This document shows positions 1 to 8,921 of a stretch of DNA of 64,000 nucleotides, one piece after another. This DNA comes from JAAYVZ01 sp035384965. GTDB lineage: Bacteria; Acidobacteriota; Thermoanaerobaculia; Thermoanaerobaculales; Thermoanaerobaculaceae. The translations under genes were made by a program, and so were the position numbers. The notes below the pieces were generated by a model. That model was given only the letters and a program-made list of their open reading frames with translations. It searched no databases and was not told the origin of the DNA. The stretch lies in assembly GCA_035384965.1 (NCBI GenBank), contig DAOOJE010000005.1, forward strand, positions 59,575 to 123,574, written 5' to 3'. Position 1 is the first letter of the stretch, and the number at the start of each line of letters is the position of its first letter.

Positions 1-83
1 AAGTGAAACCCCGTCGTACCCAGCTTGCGGGGCGGTGAGCCGGTTGGTCTTCCTGGGGCACACGAAGATTACCTCACTGGGCT

Positions 84-102
84 TGCCCCGTTTCGGTGGA
101 CA
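84..102 (+). repeat. IS3 left terminal inverted repeat
   Basis: TGCCCCGTTTCGGTGGACA. It pairs with the right repeat at 1389-1407 with two mismatches and marks the left end of the element. Confidence 0.88.
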
Positions 103-137
103 GTAGGATAGGTTTGTCGCCGTAGGGTCTGTGGGGA

Positions 138-527
138 GTGTGGGAAACGGGGAAGGGGCCCCGTTTTCCACACCTCCACAGGCCACGGCGCAGGACATCG
201 CGAGGTGAGGAGATACCACGGACACGACCAGCGTACCCGCCGGAGTATCGGCGGCAGATGATCGAGCTTGTGCGCGCCGGGCGGACGCCTGAGGAGCTTG
301 CACGGGAGTTTGAGCCGTCGGCGCAGGCGATCCGCAACTGGGTCAAACACGCCGATCTCGACGAGGGGCGTCGGGAGGACGGCTTGACGACCGTCGAGCG
401 GGACGAGCTGAAGCGGCTGCGTCGGGAGAACCGCCAGCTGAAGATGGAGCGCGAGATCCTGGCAAAAGCCGCGGCCTGGTTCGCTCGGGAGACCGACTCG
501 GTACCGCCGAAGTCTTCGGGTTCGTGA
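138..527 (+). CDS. IS3 transposase OrfA (helix-turn-helix)
   Basis: OrfA supplies the DNA-binding half of an IS3 transposase. Residues about 30-70 carry the YPPEYRRQ...AREFEPSAQAIRNWV helix-turn-helix region, followed by a leucine-zipper-like stretch (LKRLRRENRQLKMEREILAKA). The only clear open start is GTG at 138; related proteins usually begin at the position that is here ATA (213-215, I-P-R-T-R-P), just after a GAGGTGAGGAG Shine-Dalgarno-like run, so the natural start has probably mutated. The stop overlaps the OrfB GTG (524-527) and OrfB lies in the -1 frame, as expected for frameshifting or coupled IS3 translation. Confidence 0.8.
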   Translation: MWETGKGPRFPHLHRPRRRTSRGEEIPRTRPAYPPEYRRQMIELVRAGRTPEELAREFEPSAQAIRNWVKHADLDEGRREDGLTTVERDELKRLRRENRQLKMEREILAKAAAWFARETDSVPPKSSGS

Positions 528-1387
528 AGGTGCGCCAGGCCAACTACCCCGTGACCACGCTGTGCCGCGTGCTGGGTGTCTCCCCCAGTGGCTCCTACGC
601 GTGGTCGAAGCGGCGCCCATCGCGGCGAGCGCGCCATGACGACGTCCTGTGCGATAGGATTCGGGCGATCCACCAGCGATCGCGAGGCACCTATGGCACC
701 CCGAGAATCCACGCCGAGCTCGCCGAGGAGGGCGTGCGCGTCGGTCGCAAGCGGATCGCACGGTTGCTGCGCGCGCTGGGTCTGGAAGGCGTGAGCCGGC
801 GCAGAGAGTGCACGACCACGCGTCGTCGTCCCGACGCCCGCCCGGCGCCTGATCTGGTCGAGAGGAACTTCAAGGCACAAGGCCCCGATCGCCTGTGGGT
901 CGCCGACATCACCTACATCGCCACATGGATGGGCTTCGTCTCCCTGGCCGTGGTCATGGACGCCTGGAGCCGCCGCATCGTCGGCTGGGCCATGCGGAAT
1001 CACCTCCGTACCGAGCTGGTTGTCGAGGCCCTCAACATGGCGATCTGGCAGCGTCGGCCGAAGGACGTGATCCACCACTCCGACCAGGGCTCGCAGTACA
1101 CCTCGCTCGCCTTCGGCACGCGCTGCCGCCATGCCGGCGTACGGCCGTCGCTGGGATCGGTCGGCGATGCCTACGACAATGCACTGTGCGAGAGCTTCTT
1201 CGCTCGCCTCGAATGCGAGCTGCTTGATCGCCACTCGTTCCGCACCCAGGCCGAAGCGTGACACGCGGTGTTCGAGTCCATCGAGGGCTTCTACAACCCC
1301 CGTCGCCGCCACTCCGCCCTCGGCTACCATTCCCCCATGTCTTACGAAAGGAGGCACCATCTCGTCGACTTGGCCGAAAGCGCTTGA
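524..1387 (+). pseudogene. IS3 transposase OrfB (DDE integrase), interrupted by TGA
   Basis: Catalytic rve-type integrase of IS3. The N-terminal part (VLGVSPSGSYAWSKR) and the DDE core are visible: first Asp in LWVADITYIAT, second in IHHSDQGSQYTS, and the Glu region DNALCESFFARLE. At 1259-1261 a TGA replaces the sense codon after RTQAEA; the same frame continues with HAVFESIEGFYNPRRRHSALGY and stops normally at 1385-1387, just before the right inverted repeat. The truncated product (245 aa) keeps D, D and E but loses the conserved YNPRRRHSALGY tail. CGA to TGA is a one-base change, so a recent nonsense mutation is the simplest reading. Confidence 0.87.
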
Positions 1388-1388
1388 G

Positions 1389-1407
1389 TGTCCACCAAAC
1401 CGGGGCA
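1389..1407 (+). repeat. IS3 right terminal inverted repeat
   Basis: TGTCCACCAAACCGGGGCA, two bases after the OrfB terminal stop. Complementary to 84-102 with two mismatches. Confidence 0.88.
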
Positions 1408-1408
1408 A

Positions 1409-1660
1409 CTCCAGCACCACGGCCGCGTCGTACACCCGCGGCCGCTCCCGCCTCGCCCGCACCCACGCATCCCCAACCACCACCACCTGAGGCCCCACCC
1501 GCACCCTCCGACCCTCCAGGCGCAGCAGCAACGCCGCATAGGACCGACGGTAGCCCGTCTGCACCACGAATTCATCCAAGAGCTTGCCTCGCTCTTTCTT
1601 GCCCTGGCAAGCCCGGTAACGCCGGCTGAAATGCTTGATCGGCACTGTCCTGTCACTCAT
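1409..1660 (-). pseudogene. N-terminal fragment of a second transposase/integrase, cut by the IS3 element
   Basis: Reading from ATG at 1660 leftward gives MSDRTVPIKHFSRRYRAC, then GKKERGKLLDEFVVQTGYRR and SYAALLLRLEGRRVRV. This matches the start of the integrase/transposase group that begins with an arginine-rich YRRA..KKEKGRILDEF..LTGY motif. The reading frame runs straight into the right end of the IS3 element at 1408, so about 80 residues remain. The 82 bases left of the element do not give a recognisable continuation. A nested insertion is the likely explanation; family assignment beyond 'integrase-like' is uncertain. Confidence 0.6.
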
Positions 1661-1878
1661 CGGCGGCCTCATCTCTGCCTCCCACCTCGGGAAGCATGCT
1701 CTCCAACCAACCCGGTTCGAATCGTTTCCTATATGAGGCAACGAATCCCCTTCGAGTCGATTCCCGATGAGGCAACGCGCGCGACCGCGGTATACTGAGA
1801 TGCCGACAAACCCGCGGGGCCGAGCGTTGCTTGCCGAGGGCGATCCTCGCCCGCGGCTTCCGCCGGCGGGGGGCAGGC
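1661..1878. other. Intergenic region between IS remnant and the beta-propeller gene
   Basis: No gene is visible. It contains a -10-like TATACT at 1791-1796 about 85 bases before the next start and short reading frames that look accidental. Confidence 0.5.
1791..1796 (+). promoter_or_regulatory. Putative -10 element (TATACT)
   Basis: TATACT upstream of the propeller protein at 1879. No convincing TTGACA-like -35 at 16-18 bp. Confidence 0.35.
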
Positions 1879-4311
1879 ATGAAGAACTTCTCCTGGAAAA
1901 AGTCACTTGTTGGAGCGGCGCTGGTGTGCGCCGGCGCGGCGGTCGTCGCCGTCATGACGGTGGCGCGCTCCTCTCGCAGGACGGCGTCGCGGCCGTGGCC
2001 CGGCGCCGCTGGTGGGAGGGCGGAGAATCCGGACGCGCGCGCGGAGCACGAGTGGGCGATGCTGCGCGACCCGGCAACCGGGTCGATCCCGCGCGGGATC
2101 GCCCGGGCCGAGATCGAGTTCGCGAGGCGAGCCGCGGCCGAGGCGGAAGAGGCCGGAATCCTGCCAGTGGGCACGAGTTGGCTCTCGCGCGGCCCCGTCA
2201 ACGTCGGCGGTCGAACCAAGGCGCTCGCTCTCGACGTCGGGAACGAGAACATCATTCTTGCAGGCGGCGTCTCGTCGGGCATGTGGAAATCGACGGACGG
2301 CGGGAGAAGCTGGCGCAAGACCACGGCGCCATGGCAGCTCCACAGCGTGTCGTGCATCGCGCAGAACCGGGTGCCCGGCAGGCAGAGCATCTGGTACTAC
2401 GGGACGGGTGAGTACTCTTCGGGCAGGGGAGGCAGCGCCGCGGGCCCGCTCGGAACCAACGCGTTCTACCGCGGAGACGGCATCTTCAAGTCGATCGATG
2501 GTGGGGAGAGCTGGACGTTGCTGCCTTCGACGGTGTCCGGGACGGCCACCGCCACCGACGACTTCGACTACGTCCACGGTCTCGCGACGTTCGGTCTGGA
2601 CGGTGTTTACGCCGCGACGTCGACCGGCCTGTGGAAGAGCCTGGACGGCGGCGCCAGCTGGGAGCACGTGCTGAGCTTCGGACCGAAGTACCCTTCGACG
2701 GAGGTGGCTGTCGGGATAGACGGCACCGTCTGGGTGACCATCGGCGGTGACGGCCCGGACGCCGGCATCTACCGCTCGTTCGACGGTGTGCACTGGACGA
2801 GGATGGTGCCGCCTGGCTGGCCCGCGAAGACGCTGCGGACTGTCATCGGTCTGGTGCCGTCCAACCCGAACAAGGTCTTCTTCTGGACCGACGAGGACGG
2901 CCTCACCACCCACCTGTACCGCTACGTCGAGGGCGCTGGCTGGACCGATTTGAGGGACAACCTGCCGTGGGGAGGGGACATCACGACCTACGGCGCCAAC
3001 ATGCTGGTGATCGGTGTCAAGCCGGACGACGAGGACACTCTCTTTCTCGGCGCGGTCAACATGTTCCGCACGACCGACGGCGGGCGGAGCTTCCTGCTGG
3101 TCGACGATCTCAACCACTGGGGCCGTTTCCATGTGGACCAGCATGCGTTCGTCTTCTACCCCTCCAACCCCAGGCGGATGCTGGTCGGCAACGACGGCGG
3201 TGTTTTCCGCACCGATGACAACCTCACGAGCCTCGGACAGTACGAGCAGATCGCCTGGGAGCCACTTAACAACGCTTACCTGACGACGCAGTTCTACACC
3301 GTCGCGGTCGACCGCGGTACCCCAGGGAGCCCGCTGCTCGCGGGTGGCATGCAAGACAACGGCTGCATGTACACCGTATCCTCCGACCCCGGCGACCCGT
3401 GGCGGCTCCTGGTCTGGGGAGACGGTGGATTCATCTCGATCGCGGACGGCGGCACGCACATCTACACGTCTCTCGGCGCCACCCTGGGCGTGTACCGGAA
3501 CACCCTTGTCGGCGAGCAGATCGAACTCACCGAGGTGACACCGGCCGGCGCCCTGATGGGGGTCTGGATGAACCCGATGATCCTGGACCCACACGACTCC
3601 CGGATCATGTACTTCCCGGCTCGACGTGAGCTTTACCGCAACTCCGATTTGACGCAGATTCCGCACGTCTTCCCACCCCAGCCCACGAGCGTGAACTGGA
3701 CCAAGCTCGTGAACGTCAACCACTACACGACGGCTCTCGGCATGTCGCCCGCCTTGCCGAGGAGGCTGTACTACGGTACCAACGAAGGCATGTTGTACCG
3801 GCTCGACAACCCTCACACCGGCCAGCCGGTTCCTGTCGCGCTCTCGCAGGCGGGGCTGCCGTCCGGAGGCTACGTCCACTGCATCAACGTCGATCCGAAA
3901 GACGCCGACAAGCTCCTTGTCGTGTTCCCGAACTACGGCGTTGTCAGTATCTTCTACTCGGAGGACGGCGGGCAGCACTGGGTCGGGGTCGCCGGCAACC
4001 TCGAGGAACGACCCGACGGTTCTGGCAACGGCCCGTCCGTCCGCTGGGTCGAGACCCTGTACGTGCAGAACAGACCGGTCTACTTCGCCGGTACGAGCGT
4101 CGGCCTGTTCTCGACCACCCGACTCGAGGGCATGGACACACGCTGGGTCCTGGAGGGGGCGAGGACGATTGGCAACGTCGTCATCGACATGATCGACGTC
4201 CGGCAAGCGGACGGTCTGGTGGCGGTCGGATCCCACGGCAACGGGGTCTACACCACCCGGGTCACCGAGCTGCCGGTGCAGCGACCGCGGCGACACCTGG
4301 GGCGGGCCTGA
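1879..4311 (+). CDS. Secreted or anchored BNR/Asp-box beta-propeller protein (VPS10/sialidase-like fold)
   Basis: An 810-residue protein with a basic N-terminus (MKNFSWKKS) and one hydrophobic segment at about residues 8-27, giving either an uncleaved anchor or signal peptide. The rest is built of propeller blades with Asp-box motifs: STDGGRSW, SIDGGESW, SLDGGASW, TTDGGRSF and SEDGGQHW. Such proteins resemble VPS10/sortilin and sialidase propellers, but the catalytic residues of a true sialidase were not identified. It probably acts at or outside the cytoplasmic membrane in binding or polymer processing. ATG 1879 is chosen over an in-frame upstream ATG (1831) because a GC-rich SD (GGGGGGCAGG) and the membrane segment directly follow. 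Confidence 0.75.
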   Translation: MKNFSWKKSLVGAALVCAGAAVVAVMTVARSSRRTASRPWPGAAGGRAENPDARAEHEWAMLRDPATGSIPRGIARAEIEFARRAAAEAEEAGILPVGTSWLSRGPVNVGGRTKALALDVGNENIILAGGVSSGMWKSTDGGRSWRKTTAPWQLHSVSCIAQNRVPGRQSIWYYGTGEYSSGRGGSAAGPLGTNAFYRGDGIFKSIDGGESWTLLPSTVSGTATATDDFDYVHGLATFGLDGVYAATSTGLWKSLDGGASWEHVLSFGPKYPSTEVAVGIDGTVWVTIGGDGPDAGIYRSFDGVHWTRMVPPGWPAKTLRTVIGLVPSNPNKVFFWTDEDGLTTHLYRYVEGAGWTDLRDNLPWGGDITTYGANMLVIGVKPDDEDTLFLGAVNMFRTTDGGRSFLLVDDLNHWGRFHVDQHAFVFYPSNPRRMLVGNDGGVFRTDDNLTSLGQYEQIAWEPLNNAYLTTQFYTVAVDRGTPGSPLLAGGMQDNGCMYTVSSDPGDPWRLLVWGDGGFISIADGGTHIYTSLGATLGVYRNTLVGEQIELTEVTPAGALMGVWMNPMILDPHDSRIMYFPARRELYRNSDLTQIPHVFPPQPTSVNWTKLVNVNHYTTALGMSPALPRRLYYGTNEGMLYRLDNPHTGQPVPVALSQAGLPSGGYVHCINVDPKDADKLLVVFPNYGVVSIFYSEDGGQHWVGVAGNLEERPDGSGNGPSVRWVETLYVQNRPVYFAGTSVGLFSTTRLEGMDTRWVLEGARTIGNVVIDMIDVRQADGLVAVGSHGNGVYTTRVTELPVQRPRRHLGRA

Positions 4312-4387
4312 CACGGCTTGGGTGTGCGCCGGACCGGGGCCGCGTGAGCGCTCCTTCGGGCGTGCCGCAGTCGCCTTCGCCGGGTGG

Positions 4388-4393
4388 TAGACT
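4388..4393 (+). promoter_or_regulatory. Putative -10 element (TAGACT)
   Basis: TAGACT about 47 bases upstream of the ATG at 4440; the following leader carries an AGAGGAGG Shine-Dalgarno. Confidence 0.35.
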
Positions 4394-4439
4394 TGGTGCG
4401 AGGCTGGCGGCACCCGGCCGAGAAGAGGAGGCGACGGCG

Positions 4440-6347
4440 ATGGGTACGGTTCGAACCAGGGCGCGCGCGCTGTGGGCGGGGGCTGCGGGTGCGGCCGTGG
4501 TGGCCGCAGTCGTGGGGCTGTGGTCCCGACCGGCCGCGCCGGCCTTTGGGCAGCCGGCGAGCGTGGCGGCAGGGGAGAGCTTGTTCCTCATCCCTGCGGC
4601 GGCGCAGCTGGCCGGGGCGGCGGGGACGAACTGGCGGACCGATCTGGAGGTGGTGAACCCCGGGACGGCGCAGGCGGCGTTCACGGTGGCGCTGCTCAAG
4701 CACGACAGCGACAACTCGAGCCCGCAGACCAAAAGCTACACTCTCGAGGGGGGGCGGGCGGTGCGGTACACGAACGTGCTGTCGTCGATGTTTGGGTTCA
4801 GCGGGAAGGGGACGCTGCGCCTGACCGTGACCTCGGGAGCGGTGCTGGCCTCCTCGCGGACCTACAACGTCATGACGGCGGGGAACCCCCTGGGGCTGCC
4901 GGCGGGGGCGACGTTCGGGCAGTACGTGCCGGCGGTGGCGGACAGCGAGGTGGTGGGCAGCGGGTCGGCGGCGTATCTCATCCAGCTCACCCACACCCCG
5001 AACCCGTTCACGAACCAGCGGGAGGGATTTCGGACCAACCTGGGGTACGTGAACGCCACGGCGGCGACGATCAGCCTGACGGTAGAGCTGTACCGGGGCG
5101 ACGGGGTGAAGCTGGGGAGCTACAACGACTCGCTGCCGGCGTACGGGTACAAGCAAGTGGACAAGGTGTTCGAGCGGGTGACGAGTACCGCGGTGACGGA
5201 CGGCTACGCGGTGGTGCGCACGACCACGGCCGGCGGCGCCTTCCTGGCCTACGCCTCGGTGGTGGACAACGTGGTGGGGGACCCGGTGTTCATCCCGCAC
5301 CGGAAGGTGGCCGGGGGCACCTCGCCCACCCCGACGCCGACCACACTGCCGGCGGGGACCAGGCCGCTCGGGACGATAGAGACCGCCAACGACATCATAG
5401 CGATCCTGGGGGCGGGAGGGAGCGGTGGTTTCCCGACCATCGAGCAGGTGGTGCGCGATGTGCAACAAGACGGCATCGAGGCGGTGCTCAACGACCTGGT
5501 GACGAACAAGCCCAACCTCGTCTCGCGCGTGCCCTCCGGCATCCGGGTGAGCTACGGCTCGGGGTACAGGACGCAGCAGGGCGACCTGCTCACCGGCACC
5601 GTGACCGCGACCTACTCCAACCTGAGCGTGACCTCCTCCCGGGTGACCGGGAACTACGCCGCCACCTTCTCGAACTTCACGAAGAACGACGGCTACGCGA
5701 CGATTCAGACCGTCAGCGGCGCCGTGGACCTCAACGTGACTGCTGCCGGGAAGGTGTCCGGGAGCGTCACGATCGACGGCAGCGGCAGCTCCCCGGTGGG
5801 CGCCACCACGATCAGCGGCACCGTCCAGGTGAACACCAGCACCTGCGCCAAGTACCCGATCGGCGGCACGGTCACGATCCGCCGCGGCAGCGAGACAAAG
5901 ACCATCACGTTCACGCAGAGCTGCGACGGGAGCTTCCAGTTCACGGGCCCGGCTTTGGACCATGCGTACTTCGAGCTCCGCCCGCGGACCTGCGACGGGG
6001 CCGGCTACGCGCCGTGGGGGGTTAAGATCGGGCTGGCGGCCGATTCTGGGGCTTTGACCGTCGACCCGAAATGCCTCTACAATACGGGTATCCGTGATCA
6101 CCGTGCAAGCGGGACGCTGACCGGAACCAGTGCCACCCTCCACTTTCGGAGCTGGATAGGAAATGAGTACTTCTACCAGGGAACTTTCCAGGGGACCTCG
6201 ACCAACGGTGTGTACTACCGGGGCAACGCAACCTACACCGTGACGGAGTACAACTCCAACGGCACCGTCCGCTGCACGAGCCAGCTCTTCACCGCCCCGA
6301 CAAACGACGTCTGGCTCAACAAACTGCCGTACTCGTACTGCGACTAG
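4440..6347 (+). CDS. Large secreted protein of unknown function, mosaic composition
   Basis: A 635-residue protein preceded by a strong SD (AGAAGAGGAGG). Residues 1-40 form a Sec signal peptide with a long Ala/Val core. Residues about 50-290 are beta-rich with repeated patterns such as NWRTDLEVVNPGTAQAAFTV and FRTNLGYVNATAATISLTVE, like adhesion or anchoring Ig-like domains in secreted acidobacterial proteins. A Thr/Pro linker (PTPTPTTLP, about 295-305) leads to a second, unrelated beta-rich part with cysteines. Codons in the first part end mainly in G (GGG, GTG, GCG), in the second mainly in C, and the last 110 codons have lower GC, so the gene looks assembled from different pieces. No enzymatic motif is recognised. 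Confidence 0.7.
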   Translation: MGTVRTRARALWAGAAGAAVVAAVVGLWSRPAAPAFGQPASVAAGESLFLIPAAAQLAGAAGTNWRTDLEVVNPGTAQAAFTVALLKHDSDNSSPQTKSYTLEGGRAVRYTNVLSSMFGFSGKGTLRLTVTSGAVLASSRTYNVMTAGNPLGLPAGATFGQYVPAVADSEVVGSGSAAYLIQLTHTPNPFTNQREGFRTNLGYVNATAATISLTVELYRGDGVKLGSYNDSLPAYGYKQVDKVFERVTSTAVTDGYAVVRTTTAGGAFLAYASVVDNVVGDPVFIPHRKVAGGTSPTPTPTTLPAGTRPLGTIETANDIIAILGAGGSGGFPTIEQVVRDVQQDGIEAVLNDLVTNKPNLVSRVPSGIRVSYGSGYRTQQGDLLTGTVTATYSNLSVTSSRVTGNYAATFSNFTKNDGYATIQTVSGAVDLNVTAAGKVSGSVTIDGSGSSPVGATTISGTVQVNTSTCAKYPIGGTVTIRRGSETKTITFTQSCDGSFQFTGPALDHAYFELRPRTCDGAGYAPWGVKIGLAADSGALTVDPKCLYNTGIRDHRASGTLTGTSATLHFRSWIGNEYFYQGTFQGTSTNGVYYRGNATYTVTEYNSNGTVRCTSQLFTAPTNDVWLNKLPYSYCD

Positions 6348-6361
6348 CAGCGCCGAAGGTG

Positions 6362-7072
6362 ATGCGCGAGGGAAGGGGGTCGGCCCTGGGTGGCGGGAGC
6401 GGAGCCGGCGCAAGGGCGCGCGGTTGGGCTCTCTTGCCGATTGACGGCCTCGTGGCGCTGAACCTCGCCATCGCCGGAGTGATGGCGATCCTCTTTTATT
6501 ACCAACACTACCGGCGGCACGTGCTGGCGGCCAACCTCGGGGAGTTCCTGCTCTACGCCGCCATCACGCTCGCCGTGACGGTGGCGGGATGGTGGCGGGC
6601 TCGCCGCCTCGACCTCGGGTGGGCGCCGCTCGTATCCCTGCAGGCTCTGATGGTCCTGCACTTTGCGGGCGGCGTCGTGGCGCGCGACGGGATCCGCCTG
6701 TACGACGTGCCGGTGGCTTTCGGGGTGTCGTTCGACAAGGTGGTTCACTTCGCAGCCGGTTTCGTCGCCGTCCAGCTCTTCACCGCGCTGGCGCGCGGCC
6801 GGCACCGGGACCTCCCGCCGTTTCCGGCCGTCTTCGCGGTGCTCGTGGCGCTCGGGGGGGGGGCCGCCTGGGAGCTCGTCGAGTACCTGGCGTACGCTCT
6901 CATCCCCCTCACGGGTGTCGGCGGCTACGACAACAACATGCAGGACCTGCTGGCCAACGGGCTGGGCGCCGTGCTCTTCGTGGCCCAGCCGCGGCGCTGG
7001 CAGGACGTGGAGGCCGGCCTGTCCGGGGCGGGTGTGCGGGCCGGGCGGCCGACTCGGGCGGGGGCGGGCTGA
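6362..7072 (+). CDS. YjdF-like (DUF2238) integral membrane protein
   Basis: A 236-residue polytopic membrane protein with about six hydrophobic segments. The family signature is visible: SFDKVVHFAAGFVAVQL in the middle and WELVEYLAY followed by GGYDNNMQDLLANGLGA near the C-terminus, which are the charged and His residues conserved in DUF2238/YjdF. The function of the family is unknown. The start is uncertain: GTG 6359 and ATG 6362 are adjacent and the nearby GAAGG is too close to be an ideal ribosome site. It ends five bases before an ABC permease gene, so the two may be co-transcribed. Confidence 0.78.
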   Translation: MREGRGSALGGGSGAGARARGWALLPIDGLVALNLAIAGVMAILFYYQHYRRHVLAANLGEFLLYAAITLAVTVAGWWRARRLDLGWAPLVSLQALMVLHFAGGVVARDGIRLYDVPVAFGVSFDKVVHFAAGFVAVQLFTALARGRHRDLPPFPAVFAVLVALGGGAAWELVEYLAYALIPLTGVGGYDNNMQDLLANGLGAVLFVAQPRRWQDVEAGLSGAGVRAGRPTRAGAG

Positions 7073-7077
7073 CGGTC

Positions 7078-8190
7078 ATGCTGCAGCTCGCCGCCAAGGA
7101 TCTCGCGAGCCGCCCGGGCCGCTCCTTGCTGACCGCGGTCGGCATCGGTGTGGGGGTGGCCACCTACCTGATGGTCTTCGCCTCGATGCGGACCTACCTC
7201 TCGCAGTTCCGGGTGCTCAGCTCGCTGCTCGGCACCTCCCTGCTGGTGCAGCAGGAGGGGGCGCCGTCGCCGTTCTCGTCGTTCCTGGCCCCGGTCGTGG
7301 TGGCTCGCCTGGCGGCGGTGCCGCGCGTGCTGGCGGCGCATCCTGCAGCTCTGGCTCGGGTCAGGGCGTTGGGGGCCAGCTCGCTGGTCGTTGCGGGCTT
7401 CGAGCCCGACGGAGCGCTGGCGCGGCGCATCCCTCTCGTTGCCGGGCGCCTGCCTCGCCCGGGCGCCGGGGAGTTGCTGGTCGGAACGGCCGCCGCCGAG
7501 CGGCTGCAGGTGCGGCCCGGGCACGTCCTGTCGCTGCGGGGGTTGCAGTTCTCGGTGGTGGGGGTGTTTCGGACCGACCTCGGAATGCTGGATGCGGGCG
7601 GCCTCACCGACATGGCGGGTGCCCAGACGCTCGGCAACCTGCGGGAGGCAATCAGCTTCGTGCTGTTGGAGGTCGAGCCGGGGCGCGAGAGCGAGGTGAA
7701 AGCCGCCGTCGCCGAGCGGCTGCCCGGCGTGGAGACACTGGATGCCGGCGGCTACGTGGGGACCATCGGGGTGTCGCGCATCACCAACGCCTTCATCTCG
7801 CTGCTGGGGGTGGTGGTGGTGCTCATCGTGACCCTGGGTGTCGCCAACGCGCTGCAGGCAGCCGTCTACGAGCGGAGAGAGGAACTGGCGCTGCTGCGCG
7901 CCATCGGCTGGAGCCCGGGCCTGGTCGCACGCCTGATACTCCACGAGGTGGCGTTGCTCGCGGCAGGCGGCTGCACGATCGGCCTCGCCCTGGCTTTCGC
8001 CACGCTGCAGGTCCTGCGCCTGGTGGGGCCGCAGACCCTTCGGACCTCGGGCATCCTGCCCGGGTATGTGCCGCCCCCCATCGCGCTCGCCGGGGTGCTG
8101 GTGGGTTTCGCGGCGTGCTTTCTGGGGGCGCTCGGGCCGCTCGTGCGGGCGCTACGAGTGCGGCCGTGGGAAGGGCTGCGCAGCCCGTGA
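7078..8190 (+). CDS. ABC transporter permease, FtsX/MacB/LolC type
   Basis: A 370-residue permease with the FtsX-like layout: one N-terminal membrane helix (residues about 15-35), a large periplasmic domain of roughly 215 residues, then three C-terminal helices around 245-360. The loop after the second helix has the typical RREELALLRAIGWS stretch that contacts the ATPase. Such systems move lipoproteins, lipids or peptides out of the membrane rather than importing solutes. It overlaps the ATPase gene (8187-8190), which confirms a two-component ABC system. Substrate cannot be told from sequence. Confidence 0.88.
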   Translation: MLQLAAKDLASRPGRSLLTAVGIGVGVATYLMVFASMRTYLSQFRVLSSLLGTSLLVQQEGAPSPFSSFLAPVVVARLAAVPRVLAAHPAALARVRALGASSLVVAGFEPDGALARRIPLVAGRLPRPGAGELLVGTAAAERLQVRPGHVLSLRGLQFSVVGVFRTDLGMLDAGGLTDMAGAQTLGNLREAISFVLLEVEPGRESEVKAAVAERLPGVETLDAGGYVGTIGVSRITNAFISLLGVVVVLIVTLGVANALQAAVYERREELALLRAIGWSPGLVARLILHEVALLAAGGCTIGLALAFATLQVLRLVGPQTLRTSGILPGYVPPPIALAGVLVGFAACFLGALGPLVRALRVRPWEGLRSP

Positions 8191-8921
8191 GCGAGCCCCC
8201 CATGAACTTGGCGGCCAGCCCCGGCCAGGATCGCCCCGCTGCGGCGCGGGAGGCTCGTGGCGTGCGACTGCAGGCCGTGGACGTGCACAAGCGGTTCGAG
8301 CGAGGATTGGTGACCGCCCTGGCAGGGGTGAGCTTGACCGTGGAGGCGGGGGAGCGGGTGGCGATCACGGGGCCCACCGGTTGCGGAAAGTCGACGCTGC
8401 TGGCGCTTGTGGCGTTGCTCGAACGGCCGGACCGTGGCTCGATCGTCCTGGACGGAAAGGATGGCCGGACCATCGCCTCGCCGGAGGCCTGGCGCGCCGA
8501 GACGGTGGGGCTGGTGTTCCAATTCCACCACCTGCTGCCGCACCTCGATGTGCACGACAACGTGGCCCTGGCGCTCGCCCCACGGAGGGCGGGACGGCGC
8601 GAGGTAGCGGAGGTGGTCGGGCACGTGCTCGAGCGGGTCGGGCTCGAGCACCGGGCGCGCACGCGGGCCGCGTACCTTTCAGGGGGCGAGCGGCAGCTCG
8701 CGGCGCTCGCCAGGGCCCTGGTCGCCCGGCCGCGGTTGATCCTCGCCGACGAGCCGACCGGCAGCGTTGACTCGGCCACCGGTGAGCGGGTTCTGGAGCT
8801 GCTGCTCGAATGGTCGACGGAGGCCGGCGCGACGCTCGTCATGGTGACCCACGACCCGCTCCTCACCCGCCGCGCCGACCGCGTGGTGCACCTGCGGGAC
8901 GGCAGGCTTGTCCCGACCTGA
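8187..8921 (+). CDS. ABC transporter ATP-binding protein, LolD/MacB type
   Basis: ATPase partner of the preceding permease. It shows Walker A (GPTGCGKST), Q-loop (VFQFHHLLPH), ABC signature (YLSGGERQ), Walker B (RLILADEPTG) and the switch His (MVTHD). Length of about 240 residues fits a single LolD-like nucleotide-binding domain. GTG 8187 overlaps the permease stop by four bases (GTGA), the usual arrangement for translational coupling; ATG 8202 is an in-frame alternative. Confidence 0.93.
   Translation: MSEPPMNLAASPGQDRPAAAREARGVRLQAVDVHKRFERGLVTALAGVSLTVEAGERVAITGPTGCGKSTLLALVALLERPDRGSIVLDGKDGRTIASPEAWRAETVGLVFQFHHLLPHLDVHDNVALALAPRRAGRREVAEVVGHVLERVGLEHRARTRAAYLSGGERQLAALARALVARPRLILADEPTGSVDSATGERVLELLLEWSTEAGATLVMVTHDPLLTRRADRVVHLRDGRLVPT

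Larger units (their letters stand above)
83..1408 (+). mobile_element. IS3-family insertion sequence, decayed
   Basis: Two near-perfect terminal inverted repeats (84-102 and 1389-1407, 17 of 19 bases complementary, extendable by one base outward) enclose an orfA/orfB pair of IS3 type. Length is about 1.3 kb, normal for IS3. Flanking bases show no obvious 3-4 bp target duplication, so one flank may have been rearranged or the element is old. It sits inside the remnant of a second transposase-like gene on the minus strand (1409-1660). OrfB carries an in-frame stop and the expected orfA start codon is ATA, so the copy is probably inactive on its own. Confidence 0.88.

Noticed and set aside
1..83. 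Continuation of the interrupted integrase gene left of the IS3 element.
   Set aside because: All six frames of this short piece were read; none matches the expected continuation and the piece is too short to judge.
1259..1261. Selenocysteine or other recoding of TGA in orfB.
   Set aside because: No SECIS-like hairpin was recognised after the codon and IS3 transposases do not carry selenocysteine. A nonsense mutation is simpler.
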